Shown: positions 44,647 to 53,193, counted from the stretch's first letter. The stretch: DNA of 64,000 bases from CAVZTX01 sp963778375 (GCA_963778375.1 CAVZTX010000031.1:1-64000), one strand, 5' to 3'. The notes: a model not told the origin generated them from the sequence alone. Program-made: numbers and translations.

Positions 44647-44757
44647 AGGCTGGACCTCCTTTTTTAGAACCTGTAATGTGGAATTACACGAAACGGCTTA
44701 CGCCTATTGCGAAGCCTCATAAAGTGTAGCATACTGCTTGATGCAAAGTCAAATGCT

Positions 44758-46704
44758 TTATTGTGCTCGAGTTGGTGTTTGTAACATTTTCACGAGCTTT
44801 GCTACCACATCATATCGTCCGTAGGATGGCATGATGTAGACCCCCTGAACCAGGCTATGGGTCGCGCTGAGAAGTTCTTGCGCAAGCTGCAAGCCTTCTT
44901 CGTTACTGTGCTCACCTGCTGCACGCATACGTGCACGAATGCCATCGGGAATGGTAATCCCAGGGACTTCATTGTGCAGGTATTCAGCGTGACGCGAACT
45001 ATGGAGGGGGATGCAGCCAAGTAGCATCGGAATAGGAGGTGTGCCTACTCGATCCAGGAAACGCAACAAAGGTGACGGTTCATAGATGGGCTGCGTCATA
45101 ATGAAATGGGCTCCCGCATCTATCTTGCGCCGATATTTCTCAATCTCTTGTTCGCTCTGTTCCTCGGTCATGTTCAAATTGAGTGCCGTTCCAATATGAA
45201 AGGATGCTTGTGCGCCAAGAGGGGAATTCGCCGCGTCGTGGCCTCCATTCATGCCACGCATCACTCCGATCAATCCCACAGAATCCACATCCCACACGCC
45301 AGTTGTGTTAGGATAGTCGCCCACATGTAATGGATCACCAGTGAGCGCCAGAATATTACGAATACCCAGCGCATGCGCACCTAACAGCTCGGACTGAATA
45401 GCCATCAAGTTACGATCCCGCGTGGTAAAGTGGATAATGGTTTCTATACCCAGGTGATCCTGGATCAAACGCGCCAATGCTAAGCAACTCATGCGTACGC
45501 GGGCCATCGGGCTATCGGCAATGTTGAAACAGTTGACGCCTGCCTCTTGCAGCAACGCGGCTCCCTCGAGAATCTTTGCTGGATTCAACCCCTTTGGTGG
45601 ATCAAGCTCTACACTGACCACAAATTCTCCCGCTGCCAACTTCTCTTGAAGATGTGTCATCGAGCCGTGTTGGGGTAGGATAACCTCTTCCTCGATCAGC
45701 CGGGCAATCGTTACCTTGCCATTCGATGGCACCGTTGATATTGAGTGAAGCCTTTCTTCATAAGGGTCAGTCCCAATAGCTGACTGCTTCCCGTAATGCT
45801 CATCGAGTGCTTTGCGCATGGCAGAAATATGGTGCGGTGTCGTACCACAGCAGCCACCAATGAGATGTACGCCGGCTTTTGCGAAGCGTAGTGCATAATC
45901 GGCGAAGTAATCAGGGGTAGCCATATAAAAGAAGCGATTGCCCACGCGTGTTGGCATGCCTGCATTCGGTTGCGCAGAGAACAGATGGTAATGTGCTCCG
46001 GTCTTATCGCAATGCTGTTTCACATCCTCAATCATCTCTTGCAGTGTATCTAACGTAGCAGCAGGCCCAACGCTGCAGTTAGCGCCTATCACATCCACAC
46101 CCAAATCGTTAAGCACGGCAGCCACTCGCGTAGCCGATTGCCCAGAGAGGGTATGGCCATCTTCATAGAAACTCATCTGCGCGACAATGGGAAGCCCACC
46201 AACTTCTTGTGCTGCTAAAACAGCTTGCCGCAGTTCCGGCAGACTAGAGAATGTCTCCAAAATCAACAGATCGGCTCCGCCCTCTAGTAAGGCGTCTATT
46301 TGCTCGCGGAAAATGGCACGCAATTCATTCAAGCGATGTTCATCGGGTGCTTGTAAAGGGCGTCCTGTCGGGCCAACTGCTCCAGCAACGAAGACAGGAA
46401 GTCCTGAGACCTCACGTGCCTCGCGTGCCAGGCGTACCGCGCGGAAATTGATGTCGCGTACCTGCTCTTCCAGACCATATGCTTCCAGTTTCGCTCGGTT
46501 CGCACCAAAGGTATTGGTTTCAATGATCTGCGCTCCAGCGCTTATATATTCGCGATGGATGCCTTGTATGAGTTCCGGCCGGGTCAAATTCAGTGCATCA
46601 AAACACTGCTCATAGCTCACACCACGCGCATACAAAAGTGTCCCCATAGCACCATCACACAGTATTGGACGTTGTTGGAGTTGTTCAAGTAATAAATGCT
46701 CCAT
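44758..46704 (-). CDS. Bifunctional homocysteine S-methyltransferase / methylenetetrahydrofolate reductase
   Basis: The ATG at 46704 (MEHLLLEQLQQRPILCDGAM) follows GGGAGAG. 648 residues. The N-terminal Zn-dependent homocysteine S-methyltransferase covers residues about 1-300: GAMGTLLYARGV, IGANCSVGPAATLDTL and IGGCCGTTPHHISAM give the three Zn-binding Cys. The C-terminal MTHFR domain covers about 345-640: VVSVELDPPKGLNPAKIL, HFTTRDRNLMAIQSEL, LTGDPLHVGDYPNTTGVWDV and IMTQPIYEPSPLLRFLDRV. The two reactions supply methyl groups for methionine, so the fusion channels one-carbon units. Such fusions occur in several Firmicutes and Chloroflexota. Confidence 0.94.
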   Translation of the reverse strand: MEHLLLEQLQQRPILCDGAMGTLLYARGVSYEQCFDALNLTRPELIQGIHREYISAGAQIIETNTFGANRAKLEAYGLEEQVRDINFRAVRLAREAREVSGLPVFVAGAVGPTGRPLQAPDEHRLNELRAIFREQIDALLEGGADLLILETFSSLPELRQAVLAAQEVGGLPIVAQMSFYEDGHTLSGQSATRVAAVLNDLGVDVIGANCSVGPAATLDTLQEMIEDVKQHCDKTGAHYHLFSAQPNAGMPTRVGNRFFYMATPDYFADYALRFAKAGVHLIGGCCGTTPHHISAMRKALDEHYGKQSAIGTDPYEERLHSISTVPSNGKVTIARLIEEEVILPQHGSMTHLQEKLAAGEFVVSVELDPPKGLNPAKILEGAALLQEAGVNCFNIADSPMARVRMSCLALARLIQDHLGIETIIHFTTRDRNLMAIQSELLGAHALGIRNILALTGDPLHVGDYPNTTGVWDVDSVGLIGVMRGMNGGHDAANSPLGAQASFHIGTALNLNMTEEQSEQEIEKYRRKIDAGAHFIMTQPIYEPSPLLRFLDRVGTPPIPMLLGCIPLHSSRHAEYLHNEVPGITIPDGIRARMRAAGEHSNEEGLQLAQELLSATHSLVQGVYIMPSYGRYDVVAKLVKMLQTPTRAQ

Positions 46705-46856
46705 AAAAAGGCTCTCCCAGCAACTAATCACATTCCTTGATCTCTATTGTACCCGCTTTTTCTCATTTTCGGAAATGATGGACATTCACTTTAAAGATAC
46801 TCTGAATTTCATCCAACGCTTTGCCTGATCCTGCAATATTTATATTGATAATAATA

Positions 46857-46887
46857 AACCAGGACGACCTTAATGATCGTCCTGGTT
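46857..46887 (-). terminator. Rho-independent terminator of hsp20
   Basis: AACCAGGACGA (46857-46867) and TCGTCCTGGTT (46877-46887) pair perfectly. Minus-strand sequence continues TTATTATTATC, a T-rich tail. Confidence 0.88.
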
Positions 46888-46921
46888 GTCTTTTCAGAAG
46901 AACTCACTACCAAAACACGCA

Positions 46922-47368
46922 CTACTTTTTCGCAGTAACTTTCACTGTGCGAGCCTTGACATGCTCGGCCTTCGGCAGATTCAGCGTCAACACACCGTCA
47001 TTATAGGTGGCCTCAGCACGCTCCGAATTGATGGGAGCGGGAAGTGCGAATGCTTGCTGGAACTGACCAGAAGGGAAACCGTTCCAGTGGGTAGTGGCAC
47101 CCTGGGGTGCGGTCAACTTGGTCTCCCACTTCAGAGTGAGCGTATCCTGCTGAGCAGTAATCTCTACAGCATCAGGGTTCACACCTGGCATCGGAAGCTG
47201 GAGAATAAACCCATCTGGCGTCTCATACAGATTCGCAGCAATGCCCTGACCACTCCATGAATTCAGGTTGCGCGGTGAAATGAAGCTGTCTTCAAATAGG
47301 CAATTCATCGCATCCCGCAAAGAAACTGCGTCGCTAAATGGACTATAACGTGTCAGATTGCTTGGCAT
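46922..47368 (-). CDS. Small heat-shock protein (Hsp20/alpha-crystallin)
   Basis: ATG at 47368 behind AAGGAGATACGCTA. 148 residues. The alpha-crystallin domain is at about 42-135: NLYETPDGFILQLPMPGVNP, AVEITAQQDTLTLKWETK and the conserved end AEATYNDGVLTLNLPKAEHV, followed by a short C-terminal tail (KARTVKVTAKK) whose V-K-V replaces the I-x-I motif. It is an ATP-independent chaperone that holds unfolded proteins. A 7-8 bp dyad lies in its leader. Single-gene transcription unit with its own terminator. Confidence 0.94.
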   Translation of the reverse strand: MPSNLTRYSPFSDAVSLRDAMNCLFEDSFISPRNLNSWSGQGIAANLYETPDGFILQLPMPGVNPDAVEITAQQDTLTLKWETKLTAPQGATTHWNGFPSGQFQQAFALPAPINSERAEATYNDGVLTLNLPKAEHVKARTVKVTAKK

Positions 47369-47767
47369 TAGCGTATCTCCTTTCTCAACTCTTGAACGTA
47401 TCTCTTGAACTCGTTCGGATGAGCGAGTTCATAACTTGTTTTGTTTGTTTCTCTGCTATCAATATAAATCAGGATATGTTAGAACAACGTAAACGGTGTA
47501 TAAGAATTTTGTTAGAAAGTGTGATAGAACTGTTATAAAGTTTTGTGAAACTACTCATAACTTTCTTGCCATCTACATCGGCTAGCTCCACCTTATTAAA
47601 AGTCTCTTGGAAACTATCGCGGGCAGTAAAAAGTCAAAAAGAGAAAACTTGAGGAGTTACAAACGAAGGTATCATAATTTGGGAGTTTGTCTCCACAAGA
47701 ACGTATAAATATATGCGATGAATTATCCATGGCATAAAATATTTGATAGAGGAGGGAATTATGTTCT
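47369..47767. other. Divergent spacer between hsp20 and the ABC transporter
   Basis: About 400 AT-rich bases with promoters of both units. The only strong structure is the dyad at 47407-47430. No RNA gene or CIRCE element (TTAGCACTC-N9-GAGTGCTAA) was found. Confidence 0.45.
47407..47430 (-). promoter_or_regulatory. Dyad in the hsp20 leader
   Basis: GAACTCG (47407-47413) and CGAGTTC (47424-47430), 8 bp with flanking T/A. It lies 40-60 bases upstream of the ATG, so it could be a heat-shock operator or an RNA hairpin. It matches neither CIRCE nor HAIR. Confidence 0.35.
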
Positions 47768-48703
47768 ATGGCTGAGCCTATCATTCGCACAGAGCACCTT
47801 TCACGCGACTTTGGCACGGTCAAAGCGGTTGATGATCTCACACTAGAGGTGCCAGCAGGAATTGTCTTTGGTTTTTTAGGACCAAATGGCGCTGGCAAAA
47901 CAACTACCATCCATCTCTTGCTCGGCCTCTTGGAGCCGACACATGGTCAAGCCAGCGTGCTCGGCTACGATACACGTACGCAAGCCGGTGAAATTCGTGC
48001 CCGCATCGGAGCGTTGCTCGAGTTTTCGGGACTCTACGAGCGCATGACTGCCGAAGACAATCTCGACTTCTATGGGCGCATCTACCATATGCCTGCCCCC
48101 GATCGTCGCGCGCGTATCAAAGAACTGCTCACCCACCTTGAGTTATGGGATCGACGCAAAGATCAGGTGAGCAAGTGGAGCCGGGGCATGAAACAAAAAC
48201 TCGCTGTCGCGCGGGCGCTCTTTCACCATCCGCCATTGATCTTCCTCGACGAGCCAACCGCGGGGTTTGATCCTGTAGCGGCTGCTGCATTGCGTAACGA
48301 CCTGGAAAGTTTGGTAGCGCGTGAAGGAGTGACAGTCTTCCTCAACACGCATAACCTGGCAGAAGCCGAAAAGCTCTGTGCTCAGGTGGGAGTGATTCGC
48401 CAGGGCAAACTGCTGACCGTTGGCAACCCCGATGAATTGCGTTTGAGACAGGGTGGCCCACAGGCAGAGATTGTGGGACATGGCTTCAATGACCAGACGC
48501 TGGCCTTGCTGCGAGAACGACCAGAGGTAGCGAATGCCGAACTGCACAATAGTCATTTGACCATTGAACTACGTGGAGGGAGCGAGATCGGCCCGCTCGT
48601 CAGCTTAATTGTAAGGTCGGGTGGAGATATTGAGGAAGTGCGCAGGGGCAAGGCCAGCCTGGAAGATGTTTTCCTGACAATGATGGAGGAAGAAAACAAA
48701 TGA
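47768..48703 (+). CDS. ABC transporter ATP-binding protein
   Basis: 311 residues. Walker A GPNGAGKTTTIHLLLGL (about 38-54), Q-loop region IGALLEFSGLYERMTAEDN, signature KWSRGMKQKLAVARALF, Walker B LIFLDEPTAGFDPVAAA and H-loop NTHNLAEAEKLC. A C-terminal regulatory extension (residues 225-311) fits DrrA/ABC-2 type exporters. It overlaps the next gene by four bases (ATGA), typical of an operon. The SD GGAGGG is better spaced for a 4-codon frame (47761-47775) that overlaps the true ATG. Confidence 0.94.
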   Translation: MAEPIIRTEHLSRDFGTVKAVDDLTLEVPAGIVFGFLGPNGAGKTTTIHLLLGLLEPTHGQASVLGYDTRTQAGEIRARIGALLEFSGLYERMTAEDNLDFYGRIYHMPAPDRRARIKELLTHLELWDRRKDQVSKWSRGMKQKLAVARALFHHPPLIFLDEPTAGFDPVAAAALRNDLESLVAREGVTVFLNTHNLAEAEKLCAQVGVIRQGKLLTVGNPDELRLRQGGPQAEIVGHGFNDQTLALLRERPEVANAELHNSHLTIELRGGSEIGPLVSLIVRSGGDIEEVRRGKASLEDVFLTMMEEENK

Positions 48704-49410
48704 GCGATATTTTGACAATGATATGGAAAGAATCGAAGGACTTACTCTTCCAGGGAGGGTGGAAATCGCTGATACGTCCGCTGCTCTTAATCGGTATTCT
48801 TGGTGTTTATCTCCCATTGCAGTCTGGGCCTCAGTGGGTGGACCTCACACCACTTGCGATAATTGTCATGCTCTACATTCCTTTCTTTGTGATTATCAGT
48901 TTTATTGGTGATGCCATCGCTGGAGAACGTGAGCGCCATACCCTGGAAACCTTGCTGGCTAGCCGAATGCCTGATACGGCGATCCTGCTGGGAAAGATAA
49001 TCACCACCGTCCTATATGCCTGGGTCATGAGTGTGTTCAGTCTGTTGTTAGGCCTGGTGTTAGTTGACCTGTTTCCTCTCCAGGGACACTGGATGTTCTA
49101 TCCTTCCGACCTGTTCGTGATTGCGCTCGTCTTAAGCATGCTGGCTAGTTTGCTTGGAGCAAGTGCAGGCGTGCTGATTTCGCTGAGAGTATCGACGGTG
49201 CGGCAGGCACAGCAAATTCTGAGTATCGGCACTCTGGTGCTCGTATTCGGTGCGCTCTTTATTTTGCGGGCTCTGCCAGCGAATCTTTTCTCATCGTTAA
49301 CTTACCAGCAGATTTTGCTCGTCGCAATGGCAGTGATTGCGGTACTGGATGCGATTTTGCTTGGATTGTCACTGCTAAGCTTCCGGCGTTCGCGCTTAAT
49401 CTTGAGCTAA
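48700..49410 (+). CDS. ABC-2 type transporter permease
   Basis: 236 residues, six hydrophobic segments: LLLIGILGVYLPLQ, LAIIVMLYIPFFVIISFIGD, ILLGKIITTVLYAWVMSVFS, LFVIALVLSMLASLLGASAG, LSIGTLVLVFGALFILRAL and MAVIAVLDAILLGLSLLSF. The motif GDAIAGERERHTLETLLASR is a hallmark of ABC-2 (CcmB/NatB-like) permeases. It is translationally coupled to the ATPase gene. The cargo is not evident; antibiotic, Na+ or lipid efflux are all compatible with the family. It is the last native gene before the inserted IscB element. Confidence 0.92.
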   Translation: MSDILTMIWKESKDLLFQGGWKSLIRPLLLIGILGVYLPLQSGPQWVDLTPLAIIVMLYIPFFVIISFIGDAIAGERERHTLETLLASRMPDTAILLGKIITTVLYAWVMSVFSLLLGLVLVDLFPLQGHWMFYPSDLFVIALVLSMLASLLGASAGVLISLRVSTVRQAQQILSIGTLVLVFGALFILRALPANLFSSLTYQQILLVAMAVIAVLDAILLGLSLLSFRRSRLILS

Positions 49411-49430
49411 GCCAATTCTCCTCTCAACTA

Positions 49431-49461
49431 CTTTCCCGCATTCTGCTACAATGCGGGAAAG
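49431..49461 (+). terminator. Hairpin after the ABC permease
   Basis: CTTTCCCGCATT (49431-49442) and AATGCGGGAAAG (49450-49461) form a perfect 12-bp stem with a seven-base loop. No T-run follows, so termination would be weak or Rho-assisted. Confidence 0.6.
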
Positions 49462-49499
49462 ATTACTCATACTTTATCCGGGAGGGAGTCCGTTGTGAC

Positions 49500-49775
49500 G
49501 GTCAGCGACCCCACGCGGAAACGCGGGGGCTTGCTTAGTAAGTCCCGATGCTGACCAGTCCCCAGGCGTTGGCCTGGTAGTCGTTAGCGAAGAATGCATA
49601 GGCACTCCAGGGTGGCTTTCCAGCCCTGGACTCTGCGGCGAGTCGTTAAACAGCCGAGATGGGGTTTCAATCGCAGTGCGACTCGCACCTCAAGGAAACC
49701 TTCGCCTAACCTGGACGAGGAAAACTTTACCCGGCGCTGGCCGGAGGCCCGCAAGGGCATATCAACCAAGGAATG
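49500..49775 (+). ncRNA. HEARO / omega RNA of IscB
   Basis: The region is a chain of stems: GGTCAGC (49500-49506) with GCTGACC (49550-49556) enclosing a CCCC-a-CGCG/CGCG-g-GGGG hairpin; CCAGGC/GGCCTGG (49562-49577); TCCAGGG/CCCTGGA (49606-49630); GCGAGTCG (49638-49645) with CGACTCGC (49679-49686); a long-range pair GTTAGCGAA (49583-49591) with TTCGCCTAAC (49701-49710); and hairpins CCGGC/GCCGG and GCCC/GGGC up to 49758. It abuts the iscB start. This matches the HNH-associated HEARO RNA that guides IscB. The guide should lie at its 5' end, next to the left boundary. Confidence 0.9.
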
Positions 49776-49779
49776 AGCC

Positions 49780-51093
49780 ATGTCCTATGTATTGGTGATC
49801 GATCAAGACAAACGTCCACTAGCTCCCGTGCATCCGGGGCGCGCACGCACTCTTTTAGCGCAAGGGCAGGCGGCCGTGTATCGCCGCTATCCCTTCGTGC
49901 TGATTCTCAAACGCCGGGTGTCCGCACCGCACCCGCAGCCGCTGCGCCTGAAGATTGATCCAGGCAGCACCACCACCGGTCTGGCGGTCGTTAACGATTC
50001 CTCTGGGCAGGTGGTGTGGGCGGCAGAACTCGCTCATCGAGGAGCACAGGTGCGCGAGAACCTCCGCACCCGCAGCCGGGTGCGTCGAGCTCGGCGCCAG
50101 CGACATACCCGCTATCGGCCGCCGCGCTGGCGCAATCGCCGTCGCCCGAACGGCTGGCTGGCCCCCTCCCTCCTCAGTCGGCTCAAGAACGTACTCACCT
50201 GGGTTGAGCGGCTGCGGCGCTTCTGCCCGGTAGGAGCGATCTCCTTGGAGTTGGTGCGTTTTGATCTGCAACTGCTGCAGCACCCGGAGATTGAAGGCTT
50301 GGAGTATCAGCGCGGCACGCTCTTCGGCACGGAATTACGCCATTACTTGCTCACCAAGTGGGAGCAGCGCTGCGCCTACTGCTCGGCCAGTGGCGTCCCG
50401 TTGGAAATCGACCACGTGCAGCCACGCGCCAGAGGGGGAAGTGACCGGGTCAGCAATCTGGTGATCGCCTGCCAGAGCTGCAACCAGGCCAAAGGGGAGC
50501 AGCTGCTGGAGGTGTTCCTGGCAGATCGCCCACAGCTCCTGGTGCGCATTCAGACCCAACGGCGAGCGCCCTTGGGGGATGCTGCGAGTGTGAATACAAC
50601 CAGATGGGTGTTGTACGAGCGGCTGAAGGCAACTGGTCTGCCGGTAGAAACCGGCTCAGGAGCGCTGACGAAATGGAACCGTACCACCAGAGGGCTGCCC
50701 AAATTGCACTGGGTTGATGCTGCGTGCTGTGGTGCTTCGACCCCGACACTCCTGCAACTCTGGGGAGTTCACCCGTGGCTGATAGAGGCAAAGGGCAGAC
50801 AGAGGCGGCAGATGGTCAATGTGGATGCACATGGCTTTCCAGTTGGCCATGCCAAGGGACCCAGTCGCGTGCAAGGATTTCATACAGGAGACCTCGTCCT
50901 CGCCGTCGTTCCTAAGGGGAAAAAGAGCGGGACGTATGTGGGGCGTGTGGCGATCAAAACCGATGGTTACTTCAAGATTACTGGCAGACATGGCATGGTG
51001 GAAGGGATTCATGCACGTTATTGTTCGCCCATTCATCGCAATGATGGTTATACATATACGAAAGGAGAGGAGGCGCTTGCTCTCCATGCGTGA
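49780..51093 (+). CDS. iscB: RNA-guided HNH/RuvC endonuclease IscB
   Basis: ATG at 49780 after AAGGAATGAGCC. 437 residues with all IscB parts: a PLMP-like domain (PLAPVHPGRARTLLAQGQAA, YRRYPFVLIL, residues 13-42), RuvC-I (LKIDPGSTTTGLAVV, Asp60), an Arg-rich bridge helix (RRARRQRHTRYRPPRWRNRR, about 95-120), RuvC-II (AISLELVRFDLQ), an HNH (CAYCSASGVPLEIDHVQPRA, RGGSDRVSNLVIACQSCNQA) and RuvC-III (LPKLHWVDAACCGAS). The remaining C-terminus is the target/TAM-interacting domain. Catalytic residues appear intact, so with the upstream omega RNA it may be an active ancestor-type Cas9 relative. Its stop overlaps the possible start of tyrS. Confidence 0.96.
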   Translation: MSYVLVIDQDKRPLAPVHPGRARTLLAQGQAAVYRRYPFVLILKRRVSAPHPQPLRLKIDPGSTTTGLAVVNDSSGQVVWAAELAHRGAQVRENLRTRSRVRRARRQRHTRYRPPRWRNRRRPNGWLAPSLLSRLKNVLTWVERLRRFCPVGAISLELVRFDLQLLQHPEIEGLEYQRGTLFGTELRHYLLTKWEQRCAYCSASGVPLEIDHVQPRARGGSDRVSNLVIACQSCNQAKGEQLLEVFLADRPQLLVRIQTQRRAPLGDAASVNTTRWVLYERLKATGLPVETGSGALTKWNRTTRGLPKLHWVDAACCGASTPTLLQLWGVHPWLIEAKGRQRRQMVNVDAHGFPVGHAKGPSRVQGFHTGDLVLAVVPKGKKSGTYVGRVAIKTDGYFKITGRHGMVEGIHARYCSPIHRNDGYTYTKGEEALALHA

Positions 51094-52348
51094 GCGCAGG
51101 GGCTTCCGCGCCGTCCATTTGGTGAAACAACAACAATTCTCAGCTATAGATCGCCTCTTGACTCGAGGCGTCGTACAAATCGAAAAAGAAGCCGACCTGC
51201 GTCGCATGCTTATTGAAGGCAACAAGGGCCAGCCATTGCGCGTCAAGCTTGGAATAGACCCAAGCCACTACGATCTGACTATTGGGCATGCCGTCGTCTT
51301 GCGCAAACTGCGCCAATTTCAACAACTCGGTCATAAGGCAGTCGCTCTCATCGGCGACTGGACAGCGCGCCTGGGCGATCCCAGCGGGCGTGAAGAGGCG
51401 CGCAAGCCGCTTACGGCTGAACAGGTCAATGCCAACGCGGCCACATACCTCGAACAGTTCTACAGAATCGTGGATCCTCAATTGACCGAGGTGCGCAGAC
51501 AAAGTGAATGGTATGACGGCTTTACGCTGGCTGATGCCATTCGACTGCTCGGTCATAAAACTGTAGCGCAGATGTTGGAGCGAGACGATTTCTCCAACCG
51601 TTACAAGAGCGGCATTGAGATTTATCTTTCTGAGTTCATGTACCCACTCTTGCAGGGATATGACTCCGTTGCCTTACATGCCGATGTCGAAATTGGTGGT
51701 ACCGACCAGACCTTCAACCTCCTCGTCGGGCGCGAGCTTCAGCCCCAATTTGGGCAGTCTCCACAGCAAATCTTAACGGTTGAACTGATTGTTGGACTCG
51801 ACGGTTTCAAGAAAATGGGCAAATCGCTGAGCAATTACATCTCGCTGAGAGCGCCCGCCAATGATATGTACGGCAAGCTTATGTCACTGCCCGATCATGT
51901 AATGATGAGCTACTTTGAGACATTGACGGATGTTCCACAGGCGGAACTGGATGAATTTCGCCGCAAGATGGCAGAGGGAACGTTGAATCCCAGGGATGTC
52001 AAAATGCGCATGGCGCGTGAAATCGTCACCGAGTTCCATAACGCTGCCGCAGCCCAGGAGGCCGAAGAGGCATTCAAGCGTCAGTTCTCAGAACGTAAGC
52101 TGCCGACCGATATTCCTGAGTATCCTCTGAGTGAGCCTACGAACATTGTCTCGCTCATGGCCGATGCAAAGCTGGCATCCAGCAATAGCGAAGCTCGCCG
52201 TCTTATCAAACAAGGAGGCGTTTCGTTCTTTCCCTCAGGCGAGTCTGGTGAGTCGGAACGCATTACCGATGTTGACTTTGTTGTACCTGCCATTTCTGGA
52301 GCCATCCTCAAGGTAGGCAAATTACAATACATCAGGATAAAAGCATAA
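51086..52348 (+). CDS. tyrS: Tyrosyl-tRNA synthetase
   Basis: Two starts compete. The ATG at 51086 overlaps the iscB stop and adds MRERRGFRAVHL, which comes from the IS end. The GTG at 51122 (VKQQQFSAIDRLLTRGVVQI) gives a normal TyrS N-terminus but lacks a ribosome site. Class-I signatures follow: DPSHYDLTIGHAVVLRKLRQ (HIGH-type), IGDWTARLGDPSGREEARK, GGTDQTFNLLVGRELQPQF, KKMGKSLSNYISL (KMSKS-type) and a C-terminal S4 domain (ASSNSEARRLIKQGGVSF). The enzyme charges tRNA-Tyr. The original promoter and ribosome site have probably been replaced by the inserted element. Confidence 0.95.
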   Translation: MRERRGFRAVHLVKQQQFSAIDRLLTRGVVQIEKEADLRRMLIEGNKGQPLRVKLGIDPSHYDLTIGHAVVLRKLRQFQQLGHKAVALIGDWTARLGDPSGREEARKPLTAEQVNANAATYLEQFYRIVDPQLTEVRRQSEWYDGFTLADAIRLLGHKTVAQMLERDDFSNRYKSGIEIYLSEFMYPLLQGYDSVALHADVEIGGTDQTFNLLVGRELQPQFGQSPQQILTVELIVGLDGFKKMGKSLSNYISLRAPANDMYGKLMSLPDHVMMSYFETLTDVPQAELDEFRRKMAEGTLNPRDVKMRMAREIVTEFHNAAAAQEAEEAFKRQFSERKLPTDIPEYPLSEPTNIVSLMADAKLASSNSEARRLIKQGGVSFFPSGESGESERITDVDFVVPAISGAILKVGKLQYIRIKA

Positions 52349-52362
52349 GGAGGCTTCGTTCT

Positions 52363-53193
52363 ATGCCCCATGCAACAATCGGTGTGATTGGCGGTAGTGG
52401 ACTCTATTCCATGGAAGGTATGACTGATGTCGAAGAGGTCGCCATTTCAACGCCATTTGGCGATCCAAGTGATGTCATTACCGTCGGCAAGGTAGAAGGC
52501 GTCTCGATGGCCTTTCTACCCCGTCATGGGCGAGGACATCGTATCTCCCCGACCGAGATTCCGGTACGGGCCAATATCTGGGCGCTCAAAAGCCTGGGAG
52601 TCGAATGGGTGATTTCGGTTAGCGCCGTAGGCAGTCTGCGTGAGCATATTGCTCCTCGCGATCTCGTCATTCCCGACCAGTTGTTTGATCGCACCAAGAG
52701 CCGCGTGAATACCTTCTATGAGGGTGGTATTGTTGTGCATTGCGCCTTTGCCGACCCATTCTGCCCGACGCTCAGCAAACTCCTGCTCGACTCGGCTCGC
52801 GAACTTGGCGATGTAAAGGTGCATGAAGGCGGTACATATGTCTGCATGGAAGGCCCACTTTTCTCCACCCGAGCCGAATCGCATACCTATCGTAGTTGGG
52901 GCATGGATCTGATTGGCATGACAGCCCTGCCAGAGGCGAAACTGGCGCGTGAGGCCGAGTTGTGTTATGCCATGGTTGCCTGTGCTACCGACTACGACGC
53001 TTGGCATGAGTCCGAGGAGCCGGTTACTGTCGAAATGGTGGTAAGCAATCTCAGTGCCAATGTTGCTAATGCTCAGCGCATCCTACGCAGTGTTGCTCAA
53101 AAAATCCCAGCAGATCGCAGCACCAACACTTGTGACTGCTCCAGTGCGTTGGCAACTGCTATACTGACGGATCGCTCTAAAGATTCCTGCTGA
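52363..53193 (+). CDS. mtnP: 5'-methylthioadenosine phosphorylase
   Basis: 276 residues; ATG at 52363 after TAAGGAGG. Family features are IGVIGGSGLYSMEGMTDVEE, SMAFLPRHGRGHRISPTEIP, VRANIWALKSLGVEWVISVS, EGGTYVCMEGPLFSTRAESH and IGMTALPEAKLAREAELCYA with CATDYDAWHE. It phosphorolyses methylthioadenosine to adenine and methylthioribose-1-phosphate in methionine salvage. It is fifteen bases after the tyrS stop, so the two form an operon. The last 25 residues (STNTCDCSSALATAILTDRS) fit the C-terminal tail of this family. Confidence 0.95.
   Translation: MPHATIGVIGGSGLYSMEGMTDVEEVAISTPFGDPSDVITVGKVEGVSMAFLPRHGRGHRISPTEIPVRANIWALKSLGVEWVISVSAVGSLREHIAPRDLVIPDQLFDRTKSRVNTFYEGGIVVHCAFADPFCPTLSKLLLDSARELGDVKVHEGGTYVCMEGPLFSTRAESHTYRSWGMDLIGMTALPEAKLAREAELCYAMVACATDYDAWHESEEPVTVEMVVSNLSANVANAQRILRSVAQKIPADRSTNTCDCSSALATAILTDRSKDSC

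Larger units (their letters stand above)
49480..51120 (+). mobile_element. Solitary IscB element of the IS200/IS605 type, without tnpA
   Basis: An iscB gene preceded by its conserved structured RNA is the standard non-autonomous unit of IS200/IS605-like DNA. No TnpA (HUH transposase) gene is present, so movement would need a helper in trans. Boundaries are inferred: the left end lies near the start of the folded RNA (49480-49500), the right end before the TyrS-specific sequence (about 51095-51121). Confidence 0.75.

Noticed and set aside
46705..46860. SAM riboswitch upstream of the homocysteine methyltransferase fusion
   Set aside because: The leader is short, with none of the SAM-I helices or conserved bases.
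49773..49958. ATG at 49773, a better SD-spaced frame overlapping iscB
   Set aside because: Frame gives a basic, low-complexity peptide without homology, and it is simply out of frame with the clear IscB start at 49780.
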